DNA from: Priestia filamentosa
GTDB taxonomy: Bacteria > Bacillota > Bacilli > Bacillales > Bacillaceae_H
Length of the DNA stretch: 64,000 nucleotides
NCBI RefSeq assembly: GCF_900177535.1
Contig: NZ_FXAJ01000001.1
Location: 682,001-746,000 of the forward strand
Direction of reading: 5' to 3'
The notes beneath the pieces are model-generated. The model searched no databases, was not told the origin of the DNA, and was given only the letters and a program-made list of their open reading frames with translations. The translations under genes and the position numbers were made by a program. Below, one piece after another: positions 18,107 to 26,984 of the stretch (its first letter is position 1; each line of letters opens with the position of its first letter).

Positions 18107-20185
18107 ATGTCGGACTATTTAGTTATTGTAGAGTCGCCAGCGAAGGCGAAAACAATTGAAAAATATTTAGGGAAAAAATACAAAGTAAAAGCATCAATGG
18201 GACACGTTCGAGATCTTCCAAAAAGCCAAATGGGAATTGATACTGAACATGATTACGACCCAAAATACATCACTATTCGTGGAAAAGGGCCTGTTTTAAA
18301 AGAACTTAAGACAGCAGCTAAAAAAGCAAAAAAGATTTTCCTAGCGGCCGATCCGGATCGTGAGGGGGAAGCAATTGCTTGGCATTTAGCTCATAGTCTT
18401 GGCGTTGATACATCGTCAGACTGCCGTGTAGTATTTAATGAAATTACAAAAGATGCAATTAAAGCTTCTTTTAAACATCCAAGATCTATTAATATGGATC
18501 TTGTTAATTCTCAACAAGCTCGTCGTATTCTTGATCGTTTAGTAGGGTATAACATTAGCCCACTTCTTTGGAAAAAAGTGAAAAAGGGATTAAGCGCTGG
18601 ACGCGTTCAATCTGTTGCAGTTCGATTAATTATTGAACGGGAGCAGGAAATCTCACGCTTTCAACCTGAAGAATATTGGTCAATTAACGCGAACTTCTTA
18701 AAAAGTGAAAAAGAATTTCAAGCATCTTTCACTGAAATGGATGGCAAAAAAATAAAGCTTTCATCAAAAGAAGATGTTGAAAAAGTTCTAGCCCGACTTG
18801 ACGGCAATGAATTTTCAATTCAAAAAGTAGCAAAGAAAGAGCGCAAGCGAAATCCGGCGCTTCCTTTTACAACATCTTCCCTTCAACAGGAAGCAGCTCG
18901 TAAACTAAACTTTAGAGCGAAGAAGACAATGATGCTTGCTCAACAGCTTTACGAAGGAATTGATTTAGGGAAAAAAGAAGGAACAGTTGGTTTAATTACG
19001 TACATGCGTACAGATTCAACTCGTATTTCAGAAACGGCTCAAACAGAGTCTTATGAATATGTAAAAGATACGTTTGGTGAAGAATTTCTTTCAAAAGAAA
19101 AGCGGAAAGAAAAGAAGAATGCTAATACTCAAGATGCTCATGAGGCAATTCGCCCAACATCTATTCTGCGTTCACCTTCTGAGATTAAACAGTATGTATC
19201 AAGAGATCAACATCGCTTATACAAACTGATTTGGGAACGATTTCTTGCAAGCCAAATGGCACCAGCTATTATGGATACGATGGCTGTTGATTTAGTAAAC
19301 AATGGTGTAACATTTAGAGCGAACGGCTCAAAAATTAAGTTTCCTGGCTTTATGAAAGTGTACGTAGAAGGAAATGATGATAAAGTGGAAGAAAAGGAAA
19401 AAATTCTTCCAGATATGATAGAAGGAGAACAAGCGTACTCAAAAGATATCGAACAAAATCAGCATTTCACTCAGCCGCCGCCTCGCTATACGGAAGCACG
19501 TCTTGTGAAAACGATGGAAGAGTTAGGTATTGGAAGACCTTCTACATATGCTCCAACGCTTGATACTATTCAACGCAGAGGATATGTTGCACTTGATAAC
19601 AAAAGATTTGTTCCAACAGAGCTTGGTGAAATTGTACTGGAACTTATCCTTGAGTTCTTTCCTGAAACAATTGATGTGGAATTTACAGCCAAAATGGAAA
19701 CAGACCTTGATGAAATAGAGGAAGGTAAAGTACAATGGGTATCGGTTATCGATGAATTTTACCGCGACTTCGAAATACGTTTAGAAAAAGCGGAAAAAGA
19801 AATGCGCGAAGTCGAGATTAAAGACGAACCTGCTGGAGAAGATTGTGAACTGTGTGGTTCACCTATGGTCTTTAAAATGGGCCGCTATGGAAAATTTATG
19901 GCATGCTCAAACTTTCCTGACTGTCGTAACACAAAGCCGATTGTAAAAGAAATTGGCGTTGATTGTCCGAAATGTGAAGACGGTCAAGTTGTGGAACGAA
20001 AATCAAAGAAAAAACGCCTTTTCTATGGCTGCACAAATTATCCAAGCTGTGACTTCTTATCTTGGGACAAACCAATTGCAAGAAAATGTCCAAAATGTGA
20101 AAGTCTCCTTGTTGAGAAAAAGCAGAAAAAAGGTGTTCAAGTTACGTGCACTGAATGTGATTACAAAGAAGAAACGCAAAGCTAG
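18107..20185 (+). CDS. topA: DNA topoisomerase I
   Basis: Type IA topoisomerase that relaxes negative supercoils. 692 residues. The Toprim domain begins [18 protein letters not shown] and includes the metal-binding [13 protein letters not shown]. The catalytic tyrosine is Tyr299 in [12 protein letters not shown]. Three C-terminal cysteine-rich zinc-ribbon units (CELCG...C, CPKCEDG...C, CPKCESL...C) bind single-stranded DNA. Start ATG 18107 behind AAGGGAGG. The stop is followed by an unusual 28-base palindrome. Confidence 0.98.
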   Translation: MSDYLVIVESPAKAKTIEKYLGKKYKVKASMGHVRDLPKSQMGIDTEHDYDPKYITIRGKGPVLKELKTAAKKAKKIFLAADPDREGEAIAWHLAHSLGVDTSSDCRVVFNEITKDAIKASFKHPRSINMDLVNSQQARRILDRLVGYNISPLLWKKVKKGLSAGRVQSVAVRLIIEREQEISRFQPEEYWSINANFLKSEKEFQASFTEMDGKKIKLSSKEDVEKVLARLDGNEFSIQKVAKKERKRNPALPFTTSSLQQEAARKLNFRAKKTMMLAQQLYEGIDLGKKEGTVGLITYMRTDSTRISETAQTESYEYVKDTFGEEFLSKEKRKEKKNANTQDAHEAIRPTSILRSPSEIKQYVSRDQHRLYKLIWERFLASQMAPAIMDTMAVDLVNNGVTFRANGSKIKFPGFMKVYVEGNDDKVEEKEKILPDMIEGEQAYSKDIEQNQHFTQPPPRYTEARLVKTMEELGIGRPSTYAPTLDTIQRRGYVALDNKRFVPTELGEIVLELILEFFPETIDVEFTAKMETDLDEIEEGKVQWVSVIDEFYRDFEIRLEKAEKEMREVEIKDEPAGEDCELCGSPMVFKMGRYGKFMACSNFPDCRNTKPIVKEIGVDCPKCEDGQVVERKSKKKRLFYGCTNYPSCDFLSWDKPIARKCPKCESLLVEKKQKKGVQVTCTECDYKEETQS

Positions 20186-20194
20186 ACCTTTTTC

Positions 20195-20226
20195 GTGGTG
20201 AGCACAACGTTGTGCTCACCACTTTA
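20195..20226 (+). terminator. Perfect 28-base palindrome after topA, probable terminator
   Basis: GTGGTGAGCACAA (20195-20207), centre CG, TTGTGCTCACCAC (20210-20222), then ACTTTAT. All 28 bases are self-complementary. The T-run after it is weak, so a bidirectional hairpin or a protein-binding dyad is also possible. Confidence 0.55.
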
Positions 20227-20266
20227 TCTGTTACGGAGAAAAGAAATTACATCTGGAGGGAAACAA

Positions 20267-21574
20267 ATGTCTGAAAAAATCGTTAATGTAATAGGAGCTG
20301 GACTTGCTGGAAGTGAAGCAGCTTGGCAGCTTGCTAAAAGAGGAATTAAGGTGCATCTTTACGAAATGCGTCCTGTTCGTCAAACAGCAGCACATCATAC
20401 AGATAAATTTGCAGAGCTTGTATGCAGTAACTCGCTTCGTGCCAACACGCTTACAAATGCTGTTGGAGTACTGAAAGAGGAGATGCGTCATTTAGATTCT
20501 GTTATTATTTCCTCAGCTGATGCTTGTTCTGTTCCAGCAGGAGGAGCACTAGCTGTTGACCGACATGAATTTGCGGCACATGTAACAGAGCGTGTGAAGC
20601 ATCATGAAAATGTAACGGTATTTAATGAAGAAATCACAGAAATCCCAAGCGGACCTACTATTATTGCAACAGGTCCATTAACGTCTCAAGCATTAGCTGA
20701 ACAGCTTAGAAGTTTAACGGGAGAAGAGTATCTCTATTTCTATGATGCAGCAGCTCCAATTCTTGAAAAAGACAGCATTGATATGGATAAGGTATACTTG
20801 AAGTCTCGCTATGATAAAGGAGAAGCAGCATATTTGAACTGTCCAATGACAGAAGAAGAATTTGATCGTTTCTATAATGCGCTTATTGAGGCAGAAGTTG
20901 TACCGCTAAAAGAATTTGAAAAAGAAGTATATTTTGAAGGTTGCATGCCAATTGAGGTGATGGCTTCAAGAGGAAAGAAAACAATGCTTTTCGGTCCATT
21001 AAAACCAGTAGGTCTTGAAGATCCGAAAACAGGAAAACGTCCGTATGCCGTTGTACAACTTCGTCAAGATGATGCAGCAGGAACACTTTACAATATCGTT
21101 GGTTTCCAAACACATATTAAATGGGGACCTCAAAAAGATATCGTTCGCTTAATTCCTGGGCTTGAAAATGCAGAAATCGTTCGTTACGGTGTTATGCATC
21201 GAAATACATTTATTAATTCACCAAAACTTCTAAAACCAACATATCAATACAAAGATCGTGAAGATTTATTCTTTGCAGGACAAATGACAGGTGTTGAAGG
21301 TTACGTAGAATCAGCTGCAAGCGGACTTTTAGCAGGACTAAACGCAGCTCGCTATGTGTTAGGTGAAGAGCTTTTAGTTTTCCCTCAAGAAACGGCTCTT
21401 GGAAGCATGGCTCACTATATTACACATACAAGTGATAAAAACTTCCAACCGATGAATGCAAACTTTGGAATATTCAAGGATCTCCCAGTTCGCATTAAAA
21501 AGAAACAAGAGCGCAATGAACAGTATGCTAAGCGTGCACTTGAAATAGTTCAAAATTTTGTGAAAAATATATAA
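20267..21574 (+). CDS. trmFO: Methylenetetrahydrofolate-tRNA-(uracil-5-)-methyltransferase TrmFO
   Basis: Folate- and FAD-dependent enzyme that makes m5U54 in the tRNA T-loop. 435 residues, the same as the B. subtilis protein (formerly Gid). The FAD-binding N-terminus reads [21 protein letters not shown], followed by [15 protein letters not shown] and the conserved LVCSNSLRA segment; [18 protein letters not shown] is near the C-terminus. The ATG at 20267 follows CTGGAGGG. A longer in-frame reading from 20195 would run through the palindrome and is rejected. Confidence 0.97.
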   Translation: MSEKIVNVIGAGLAGSEAAWQLAKRGIKVHLYEMRPVRQTAAHHTDKFAELVCSNSLRANTLTNAVGVLKEEMRHLDSVIISSADACSVPAGGALAVDRHEFAAHVTERVKHHENVTVFNEEITEIPSGPTIIATGPLTSQALAEQLRSLTGEEYLYFYDAAAPILEKDSIDMDKVYLKSRYDKGEAAYLNCPMTEEEFDRFYNALIEAEVVPLKEFEKEVYFEGCMPIEVMASRGKKTMLFGPLKPVGLEDPKTGKRPYAVVQLRQDDAAGTLYNIVGFQTHIKWGPQKDIVRLIPGLENAEIVRYGVMHRNTFINSPKLLKPTYQYKDREDLFFAGQMTGVEGYVESAASGLLAGLNAARYVLGEELLVFPQETALGSMAHYITHTSDKNFQPMNANFGIFKDLPVRIKKKQERNEQYAKRALEIVQNFVKNI

Positions 21575-21579
21575 ATTAT

Positions 21580-21607
21580 TTGCGCGGGTTACTTAAAGTG
21601 TGATAAT
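21580..21607 (+). promoter_or_regulatory. Candidate extended -10 promoter for xerC-hslVU-codY
   Basis: TTGCGC (21580-21585), 16 bases, and GATAAT (21602-21607) preceded by TGT, i.e. an extended -10. It starts six bases after the trmFO stop and lies 28 bases before xerC. Confidence 0.45.
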
Positions 21608-21634
21608 ATTTAGTAGCCTTTGCGAGGTGAAGCA

Positions 21635-22537
21635 ATGATAAATGTGAAAGAATCTTTAAATTGCTATCTTGAATATTTACAAATTGAGAAAAATTACTCA
21701 CAATATACAACGCTGTGTTACGAGAAAGACATTTTATTGTTTATGGAATTTCTAGAGGAAGAAGGAATTAAAAGATTAGAGGACGTTACATATAGCAACG
21801 TTCGTATCTTTTTAACCAAGCTTCACGAACACAGCTATTCTAAGCGATCGATTGCCCGTAAAGTATCAGCTTTGCGAAGTTTTTATCGCTTTTTATCGCG
21901 CGAGCATACGGTAAAAGAAAATCCGTTTACAATGGTATCCCTCCCAAAGCGTTCGCACCGCAACCCTTCGTTCTTATATAAGGAAGAACTTGAACTACTT
22001 TTTGAAGTAAGCGATGTTTCTACACCGCTTGGTCAAAGAGATCAAGCAATCTTAGAACTTTTATATGCAACGGGAATAAGGGTAAGTGAGTGTGCTTCAA
22101 TTATGTTGAGTGATATCGATATGTCAATGAAAACTCTTTTGGTTTATGGAAAGGGAAAGAAGCAACGTTATGTACCTTTTGGGAATTTCTCATATGAAGC
22201 CATAAAAAAATATAGAGATGAAGGTCGTCTAAAATTGCTCCCAAAGAGTAATATTGATTGTAAGGCACTCTTTGTGAATCATAGAGGTCAGCCTTTAACA
22301 GCTAGAGGCATTCGCTATATTTTAAACCGTATTGTTAAGAAAACGGCAGAGAACATTCATATTACTCCTCATTCTTTGCGTCATACTTTTGCAACGCATA
22401 TGTTAAATGAAGGTGCTGACATGAGAACTGTTCAAGAACTTCTAGGACATGAAAATTTGTCAACAACTCAAATTTATACACATGTGACAAAAGATCGCCT
22501 TCGTTCTATTTATATGAATCATCATCCAAGAGCGTAA
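21635..22537 (+). CDS. xerC: Tyrosine recombinase XerC (CodV)
   Basis: Resolves chromosome dimers at dif with XerD. 300 residues: an N-terminal SAM-like core-binding domain (1-105) and a catalytic domain. The full active set is visible: Arg149 (TGIRVSE), His246 and Arg249 (HSLRHTFATHML), His272 (LGHENLST) and the nucleophile Tyr281 (TQIYTHV). Start ATG 21635 follows GCGAGGTGA. First gene of the Bacillus codV-clpQ-clpY-codY cluster. Its conserved position and intact housekeeping neighbours argue against a phage integrase. Confidence 0.95.
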   Translation: MINVKESLNCYLEYLQIEKNYSQYTTLCYEKDILLFMEFLEEEGIKRLEDVTYSNVRIFLTKLHEHSYSKRSIARKVSALRSFYRFLSREHTVKENPFTMVSLPKRSHRNPSFLYKEELELLFEVSDVSTPLGQRDQAILELLYATGIRVSECASIMLSDIDMSMKTLLVYGKGKKQRYVPFGNFSYEAIKKYRDEGRLKLLPKSNIDCKALFVNHRGQPLTARGIRYILNRIVKKTAENIHITPHSLRHTFATHMLNEGADMRTVQELLGHENLSTTQIYTHVTKDRLRSIYMNHHPRA

Positions 22538-22601
22538 GCGACATAAAAGGATAATATGAAAAAAGAACACAAGAACATATGCTGAAGGAGAGATGTATAT
22601 T

Positions 22602-23144
22602 ATGGGTGACTTTCATGCTACAACGATTTTTGCGATTCAACACAAAGGCGGTTGCGCAATGGCAGGAGATGGACAAGTAACGTTCGGAAATGCTGTAGTA
22701 ATGAAACATACAGCAAAAAAAGTACGTCGTCTTTTTCATGGAAAAGTGCTAGCAGGGTTTGCTGGATCTGTAGCAGATGCGTTTACTCTTTTTGAAATGT
22801 TTGAAAATCGTCTTGAAGAGTACAACGGTAATTTGCAGCGTGCAGCTGTTGAACTTGCAAAAGAGTGGCGCAGCGATAAAGTGTTACGCAAGCTAGAAGC
22901 AATGCTTATCGTAGCAAACGAAGAGCATATGCTACTTATTTCAGGTACAGGTGAGGTTATTGAACCAGATGATGGAATTTTAGCTATTGGTTCTGGTGGG
23001 AACTATGCGCTATCTGCAGGTCGTGCGCTCAAACGATATTCAGGTGAAAACATGTCAGCACGAGATATTGCTAAGGCCTCTCTAGAGATTGCAGGAGATA
23101 TTTGTGTTTATACGAACGATCAAATTATTGTAGAGGAACTTTAA
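22602..23144 (+). CDS. hslV: ATP-dependent protease proteolytic subunit HslV (ClpQ)
   Basis: Barrel-forming peptidase of the HslVU two-component proteasome-like protease. 180 residues. It contains the proteasome-beta-type core [20 protein letters not shown] and [17 protein letters not shown]. The start ATG 22602 gives a sensible spacing to GAAGGAGAG; the in-frame ATG at 22593 sits two bases from that site. The N-terminus reads [10 protein letters not shown]. The N-terminal serine reported as the B. subtilis ClpQ nucleophile is not present, so Thr7 or Thr8 after processing is the likelier nucleophile, as in E. coli HslV. That is an inference. Confidence 0.95.
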   Translation: MGDFHATTIFAIQHKGGCAMAGDGQVTFGNAVVMKHTAKKVRRLFHGKVLAGFAGSVADAFTLFEMFENRLEEYNGNLQRAAVELAKEWRSDKVLRKLEAMLIVANEEHMLLISGTGEVIEPDDGILAIGSGGNYALSAGRALKRYSGENMSARDIAKASLEIAGDICVYTNDQIIVEEL

Positions 23145-23159
23145 GGAGGGAAGAACAGA

Positions 23160-24563
23160 ATGTATACAGAACTTACACCGCGTCAAATTGTTGAAAAACT
23201 TGATCAATATATTGTTGGACAAAAGGAAGCAAAAAAGGCCGTTGCCGTTGCACTTCGCAACCGTTATCGCCGCAGTAAGCTAAGCGAATCACTACGAGAT
23301 GAAGTTGTGCCGAAGAACATTTTAATGATTGGGCCTACTGGAGTAGGGAAAACAGAGATTGCTCGTCGACTAGCAAAATTAGTTGGAGCTCCTTTTATTA
23401 AAGTTGAAGCAACGAAGTTCACGGAAGTCGGTTATGTTGGGCGTGATGTAGAATCAATGGTACGAGACCTTGTGGAAACTTCTGTTCGACTTGTGAAAGA
23501 AGAAAAAACAAACGAAGTACGCGGGCAAGCAGAACAAAATGCAAACCAACGCATTGTTGATCTTCTCGTTCCTTCTAAACGTAAAAATACTCAATATAAA
23601 AACCCATTTGAAATGCTTTTTGGTGGTCAAGCTGAAGGGGAAAAACCTCAGCAAGAAACATCAAACGACGATGCATCAAGCGAAATGGAACGTAAGAGAA
23701 TGGCTCATAAGCTTGCACTTGGAGAACTTGAAGAGCATTATGTAACAGTTGAAGTAGAAGAACAGCAAGCTTCTATGTTTGATATGCTTCAAGGTTCGGG
23801 TATGGAGCAAATGGGAATGAATATTCAAGATGCGCTAGGTAATTTCATGCCAAAGAAAAAGAAAAAGCGTCGGTTAACAGTACGCGAAGCTCGCAAAGTG
23901 TTAACAAATGAAGAAGCACAGAAGCTAATTGATATGGATGAAGTAACGCAACAAGCAACAGAGCGTGCCGAACAGTTTGGAATTATTTTTATTGATGAAA
24001 TCGATAAAATTGCTCGTAAAAGCAGCCAATCTTCATCAGGAGATGTGTCACGTGAAGGAGTACAGCGTGATATCTTGCCAATCGTTGAGGGTTCAACAAT
24101 TATAACAAAGTATGGTCCTGTAAAAACAGACCACGTATTGTTTATTTCAGCAGGTGCTTTTCACGTTTCAAAACCATCTGATCTTATTCCAGAGCTTCAA
24201 GGAAGATTTCCAATTCGCGTTGAGCTTGGCAAATTATCAGTAGATGACTTTGTCCGTATTTTAGTTGAGCCTGATAATGCTATTATTAAACAATATACAG
24301 CATTATTGGAAACTGAAGGTATAAAAATTGAATTTTCTGACGAAGCTATTAAAAAGCTAGCTCAAGTAGCATTCGATGTAAACCAGGATACGGATAATAT
24401 CGGAGCTCGTCGTTTACATACAATTATGGAAAGACTTTTGGAAGATCTTTCATTTGAAGCACCAGATGTAACGATGGAGAAGATTGAAATTACTCCACAG
24501 TATGTGGAAGAGAAACTTGGCTCAATTGCTAAAAACAAAGACTTAAGTCAGTTTATTTTATAA
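23160..24563 (+). CDS. hslU: ATP-dependent protease ATPase subunit HslU (ClpY)
   Basis: AAA+ unfoldase that feeds substrates into HslV. 467 residues. It begins [31 protein letters not shown]. Walker A is GPTGVGKT at 58-65. The family insertion (I) domain spans about 110-245. Walker B is [11 protein letters not shown], and a sensor region follows with [14 protein letters not shown]. The C-terminal tail LSQFIL is the segment that docks into HslV. Start ATG 23160 behind AAGGAGGG, 15 bases after hslV. Confidence 0.97.
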   Translation: MYTELTPRQIVEKLDQYIVGQKEAKKAVAVALRNRYRRSKLSESLRDEVVPKNILMIGPTGVGKTEIARRLAKLVGAPFIKVEATKFTEVGYVGRDVESMVRDLVETSVRLVKEEKTNEVRGQAEQNANQRIVDLLVPSKRKNTQYKNPFEMLFGGQAEGEKPQQETSNDDASSEMERKRMAHKLALGELEEHYVTVEVEEQQASMFDMLQGSGMEQMGMNIQDALGNFMPKKKKKRRLTVREARKVLTNEEAQKLIDMDEVTQQATERAEQFGIIFIDEIDKIARKSSQSSSGDVSREGVQRDILPIVEGSTIITKYGPVKTDHVLFISAGAFHVSKPSDLIPELQGRFPIRVELGKLSVDDFVRILVEPDNAIIKQYTALLETEGIKIEFSDEAIKKLAQVAFDVNQDTDNIGARRLHTIMERLLEDLSFEAPDVTMEKIEITPQYVEEKLGSIAKNKDLSQFIL

Positions 24564-24662
24564 AGTCAGCCTTTTGGGGAAAGGGAACGCTTCTTAAAAG
24601 AAGAGGCGGATAGACTTTACAGGGAACAGAATTATTTACAATTTTCAGGAGGCAAAATCATA

Positions 24663-25442
24663 ATGAATTTATTAGATAAAACAAGAAAAATTAATGCAAT
24701 GTTACAGAAAGCAGCAGGAAAACCTGTTAACTTCAAAGAGATGGCTGAAACACTTCGCGAAGTAATCGAAGCAAACATTTATGTTGTAAGTCGTCGCGGA
24801 AAGCTTTTGGGCGTTGCAATTAATCAGCAAATTGAAAATGAGCGTATGAAAGAAATGTTTGAAACACGCCAATTTCCAGAAGAGTACACTAAAAACCTTT
24901 TCAATATTAGAGAAACATCTTCTAATCTAGATGTAAACAGCGAGTATAGCGCTTTTCCTAATGAAAACAAAGACTTATTTACGAGCGGTTTAACAACAAT
25001 CGTACCAATTAACGGTGGAGGAGATCGCCTAGGAACTCTTGTATTAGCACGTTTAGAAGAGAAGTTCACAGATGATGATCTTATTTTAGCTGAATATGGG
25101 GCAACAGTTGTTGGCATGGAGATTCTACATGAGAAAGCTGAAGAAATTGAAGAAGAAGCTCGTAGCAAAGCGGTTGTTCAAATGGCAATTAGCTCACTAT
25201 CTTACAGTGAATTAGAAGCGATTGAACATATCTTTGATGAGTTAAATGGAAACGAAGGCCTTCTTGTAGCAAGTAAGATTGCAGACCGTGTTGGTATTAC
25301 GCGTTCAGTAATTGTAAATGCGCTTCGTAAACTTGAGAGTGCAGGTGTAATTGAGTCTCGTTCACTAGGTATGAAAGGAACGTACATCAAAGTTCTAAAC
25401 AACAAGTTCTTACTTGAGCTTTCAAAACTAAAAGCAAACTAA
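24663..25442 (+). CDS. codY: GTP-sensing pleiotropic transcriptional regulator CodY
   Basis: Represses nutrient-starvation genes when GTP and branched-chain amino acids are high. 259 residues: an N-terminal GAF domain (about 1-155, with the conserved [16 protein letters not shown]) and a C-terminal winged helix-turn-helix. The recognition segment [20 protein letters not shown] is at about 203-222. Start ATG 24663 with AGGAGG (24647-24652). That Shine-Dalgarno overlaps an AATTTTCAG sequence resembling half of a CodY box. The 99-base leader before it shows no convincing sigma-A promoter. A strong terminator follows. Confidence 0.98.
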   Translation: MNLLDKTRKINAMLQKAAGKPVNFKEMAETLREVIEANIYVVSRRGKLLGVAINQQIENERMKEMFETRQFPEEYTKNLFNIRETSSNLDVNSEYSAFPNENKDLFTSGLTTIVPINGGGDRLGTLVLARLEEKFTDDDLILAEYGATVVGMEILHEKAEEIEEEARSKAVVQMAISSLSYSELEAIEHIFDELNGNEGLLVASKIADRVGITRSVIVNALRKLESAGVIESRSLGMKGTYIKVLNNKFLLELSKLKAN

Positions 25443-25483
25443 GTAATAGTTATAAAGACTTAGGTCAATAAGCCTTTATTAGA

Positions 25484-25512
25484 AATAGCACTTACTAAAG
25501 TGCTATTTTTTT
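25484..25512 (+). terminator. Intrinsic terminator after codY
   Basis: AATAGCACTT (25484-25493), loop ACTA, AAGTGCTATT (25498-25507), then T-run to 25512. It separates codY from the flagellar operon. Confidence 0.92.
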
Positions 25513-25771
25513 GTGCTTTAATCGTATCATTTTTTGTCGAAAGATCTTATAATGTTAAAGAAAAGTAGTATAACTAATTTTAGTATAACAAACAATTATT
25601 TATATTTTTAACAAATATTAATATTTTGCATATAAATTGTTAATTTCTTTTAAAGATTTCAAAAAAAAAAGTAAAGAAACTCAAGAAATTATAGACATAT
25701 TATGTCCTTTTTCCTAAAATGGATAATATCGGTACGAAAAAAATGTCGAAAAGAGGTAAAGAGAGAAAACT
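25513..25771 (+). promoter_or_regulatory. AT-rich control region upstream of the fla/che operon
   Basis: With the codY terminator region this is the only gap above 300 bases between genes (25443-25771). It holds two copies of TAGTATAAC (25566-25574 and 25581-25589). It also has a 14-base palindrome AAATATTAATATTT (25613-25626), a 13-base dyad GACATA-T-TATGTC (25694-25706) and two TGTCGAAA copies (25535 and 25744). A loose sigma-D-like element, TTAA-N14-GTCGAAAG (25518-25543), is also seen. No ORF with a ribosome-binding site is present. Operator roles are unproven. Confidence 0.6.
25608..25636 (+). promoter_or_regulatory. Candidate sigma-A promoter of the fla/che operon
   Basis: TTAACA (25608-25613), exactly 17 bases, TATAAA (25631-25636); five of six at each hexamer. 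The 25613-25626 palindrome fills most of the spacer. The leader to flgB would be about 130 bases. Confidence 0.6.
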
Positions 25772-26161
25772 ATGGAACTTTTTTCACAGACAATGAGTTC
25801 AATCCAAACTGGATTAAACTATGCTTCGTTGAAACAGAAAACAATTTCAAACAATATTGCTAACGTAGATACTCCTGGATATAAAGCAAAAACGGTATCT
25901 TTTAAAAGTATGCTTCAAGCTGAGCAAGATAATCTTCTGAAAGCTACTCGCACGGACCCTCGTCATTTTGAATTTTCAACGTCCTCTTCTTCTCTAGGAG
26001 TTACAACTGGACATAATGCTTATCAATCAAACGGCAATGGAGTTGACGTTGATAAGGAGATGACAGATATGGCTCAAAATCAGCTTTATTATCAAGCTTT
26101 AGTAGACAGAATGAGCGGAAAATTTAACTCACTTAATACCGTCTTAAGAGGAGGAAATTAA
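25772..26161 (+). CDS. flgB: Flagellar basal-body rod protein FlgB
   Basis: Proximal rod subunit exported by the flagellar type III system. 129 residues. It has the rod-protein N-terminal motif LKQKTISNNIANVDTPGYKAK and the C-terminal helix MTDMAQNQLYYQALVDRM used in axial-protein polymerisation. ATG 25772, with a purine-rich ribosome-binding site (AGAGG). First gene of the operon, as in B. subtilis; flgC begins two bases after the stop codon. Confidence 0.97.
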   Translation: MELFSQTMSSIQTGLNYASLKQKTISNNIANVDTPGYKAKTVSFKSMLQAEQDNLLKATRTDPRHFEFSTSSSSLGVTTGHNAYQSNGNGVDVDKEMTDMAQNQLYYQALVDRMSGKFNSLNTVLRGGN

Positions 26162-26163
26162 TT

Positions 26164-26610
26164 TTGTCAATTTTTAGTGGACTAAATGCCAGCGCCTCAG
26201 CCTTAACAGCAAATCGCTTAAGAATGGATGTTACGGCTTCAAATATCGCTAATGCGAATACAACAAGAGCGCAATATGTAAACGGAGAATGGCAACCATA
26301 TCGACGTAAGATGGTAAATATAGCACCGGATAGTGAGAAACAGTTTTCAATCGTTTTTCAAAAAGCTTTAAATACAAATAGTACAGGTGTAAAAGTCACA
26401 GGAATTGAGGAAGATTCTGAACCTTTTAAACTTGTATATGAGCCAAGTCACCCAGATGCTAATGATCAGGGATATGTACAGCTACCAAATGTTGATCCAT
26501 TAAAGGAAATGACAGACCTTATGAGTGCTTCTCGTTCGTACGAAGCAAACGTTACAGCACTTAATGCAACAAAAGGGATGCTAGTAAAAGCATTAGAGAT
26601 TGGAAAGTAG
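26164..26610 (+). CDS. flgC: Flagellar basal-body rod protein FlgC
   Basis: Rod subunit, 148 residues, with MDVTASNIANANTTRAQ near the N-terminus and MSASRSYEANVTALNATKGM at the C-terminus, the two conserved ends of rod proteins. Starts at TTG 26164, supported by AGAGGAGG 8-10 bases upstream. Expressed with flgB and fliE. Confidence 0.97.
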   Translation: MSIFSGLNASASALTANRLRMDVTASNIANANTTRAQYVNGEWQPYRRKMVNIAPDSEKQFSIVFQKALNTNSTGVKVTGIEEDSEPFKLVYEPSHPDANDQGYVQLPNVDPLKEMTDLMSASRSYEANVTALNATKGMLVKALEIGK

Positions 26611-26619
26611 GGTGTAACG

Positions 26620-26913
26620 ATGATTAATGGAATTACAAACATATCATTGCAGAGTGAGGCGCTTCAGCCTAAAAATGAATCGGCTAGCACAAACCAGAGT
26701 TTTTCTAACTTTTTAAAAGACGCAGTAAATAAAGTTAATGAAGCTCAAAATGAGTCAGATGCTATGACAACAAAACTTGTGAACGGGGAAGATGTAGATT
26801 TACATAATGTGATGATTTCGTCTCAAAAAGCAAGCGTTGCCTTGCAGGCTGCTATTCAATTCCGCAATAAAGGAATTGAAGCTTACCAAGAAATCATGAG
26901 AATGCAGATCTAA
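26620..26913 (+). CDS. fliE: Flagellar hook-basal body complex protein FliE
   Basis: A 97-residue adaptor joining the MS ring to the rod. Typical features: SFSNFLKDAVNKVNEAQNES in the middle and VALQAAIQFRNKGIEAYQEIMRMQI at the end. ATG 26620 with GGGTG upstream. A 71-base leader then precedes fliF, where no promoter was recognised. Confidence 0.96.
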   Translation: MINGITNISLQSEALQPKNESASTNQSFSNFLKDAVNKVNEAQNESDAMTTKLVNGEDVDLHNVMISSQKASVALQAAIQFRNKGIEAYQEIMRMQI

Positions 26914-26984
26914 ATTTATTTTCCAAAGTTTAGCGGTTATTGGACTCTAAATAAATAGACAAGAAACATAACCGGGGGAAGAAA

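Noticed and set aside
21635-22537. Tyrosine recombinase as a sign of a mobile element
   Set aside because: The gene is XerC in its conserved place with hslVU and codY. No attachment repeats or foreign genes flank it.
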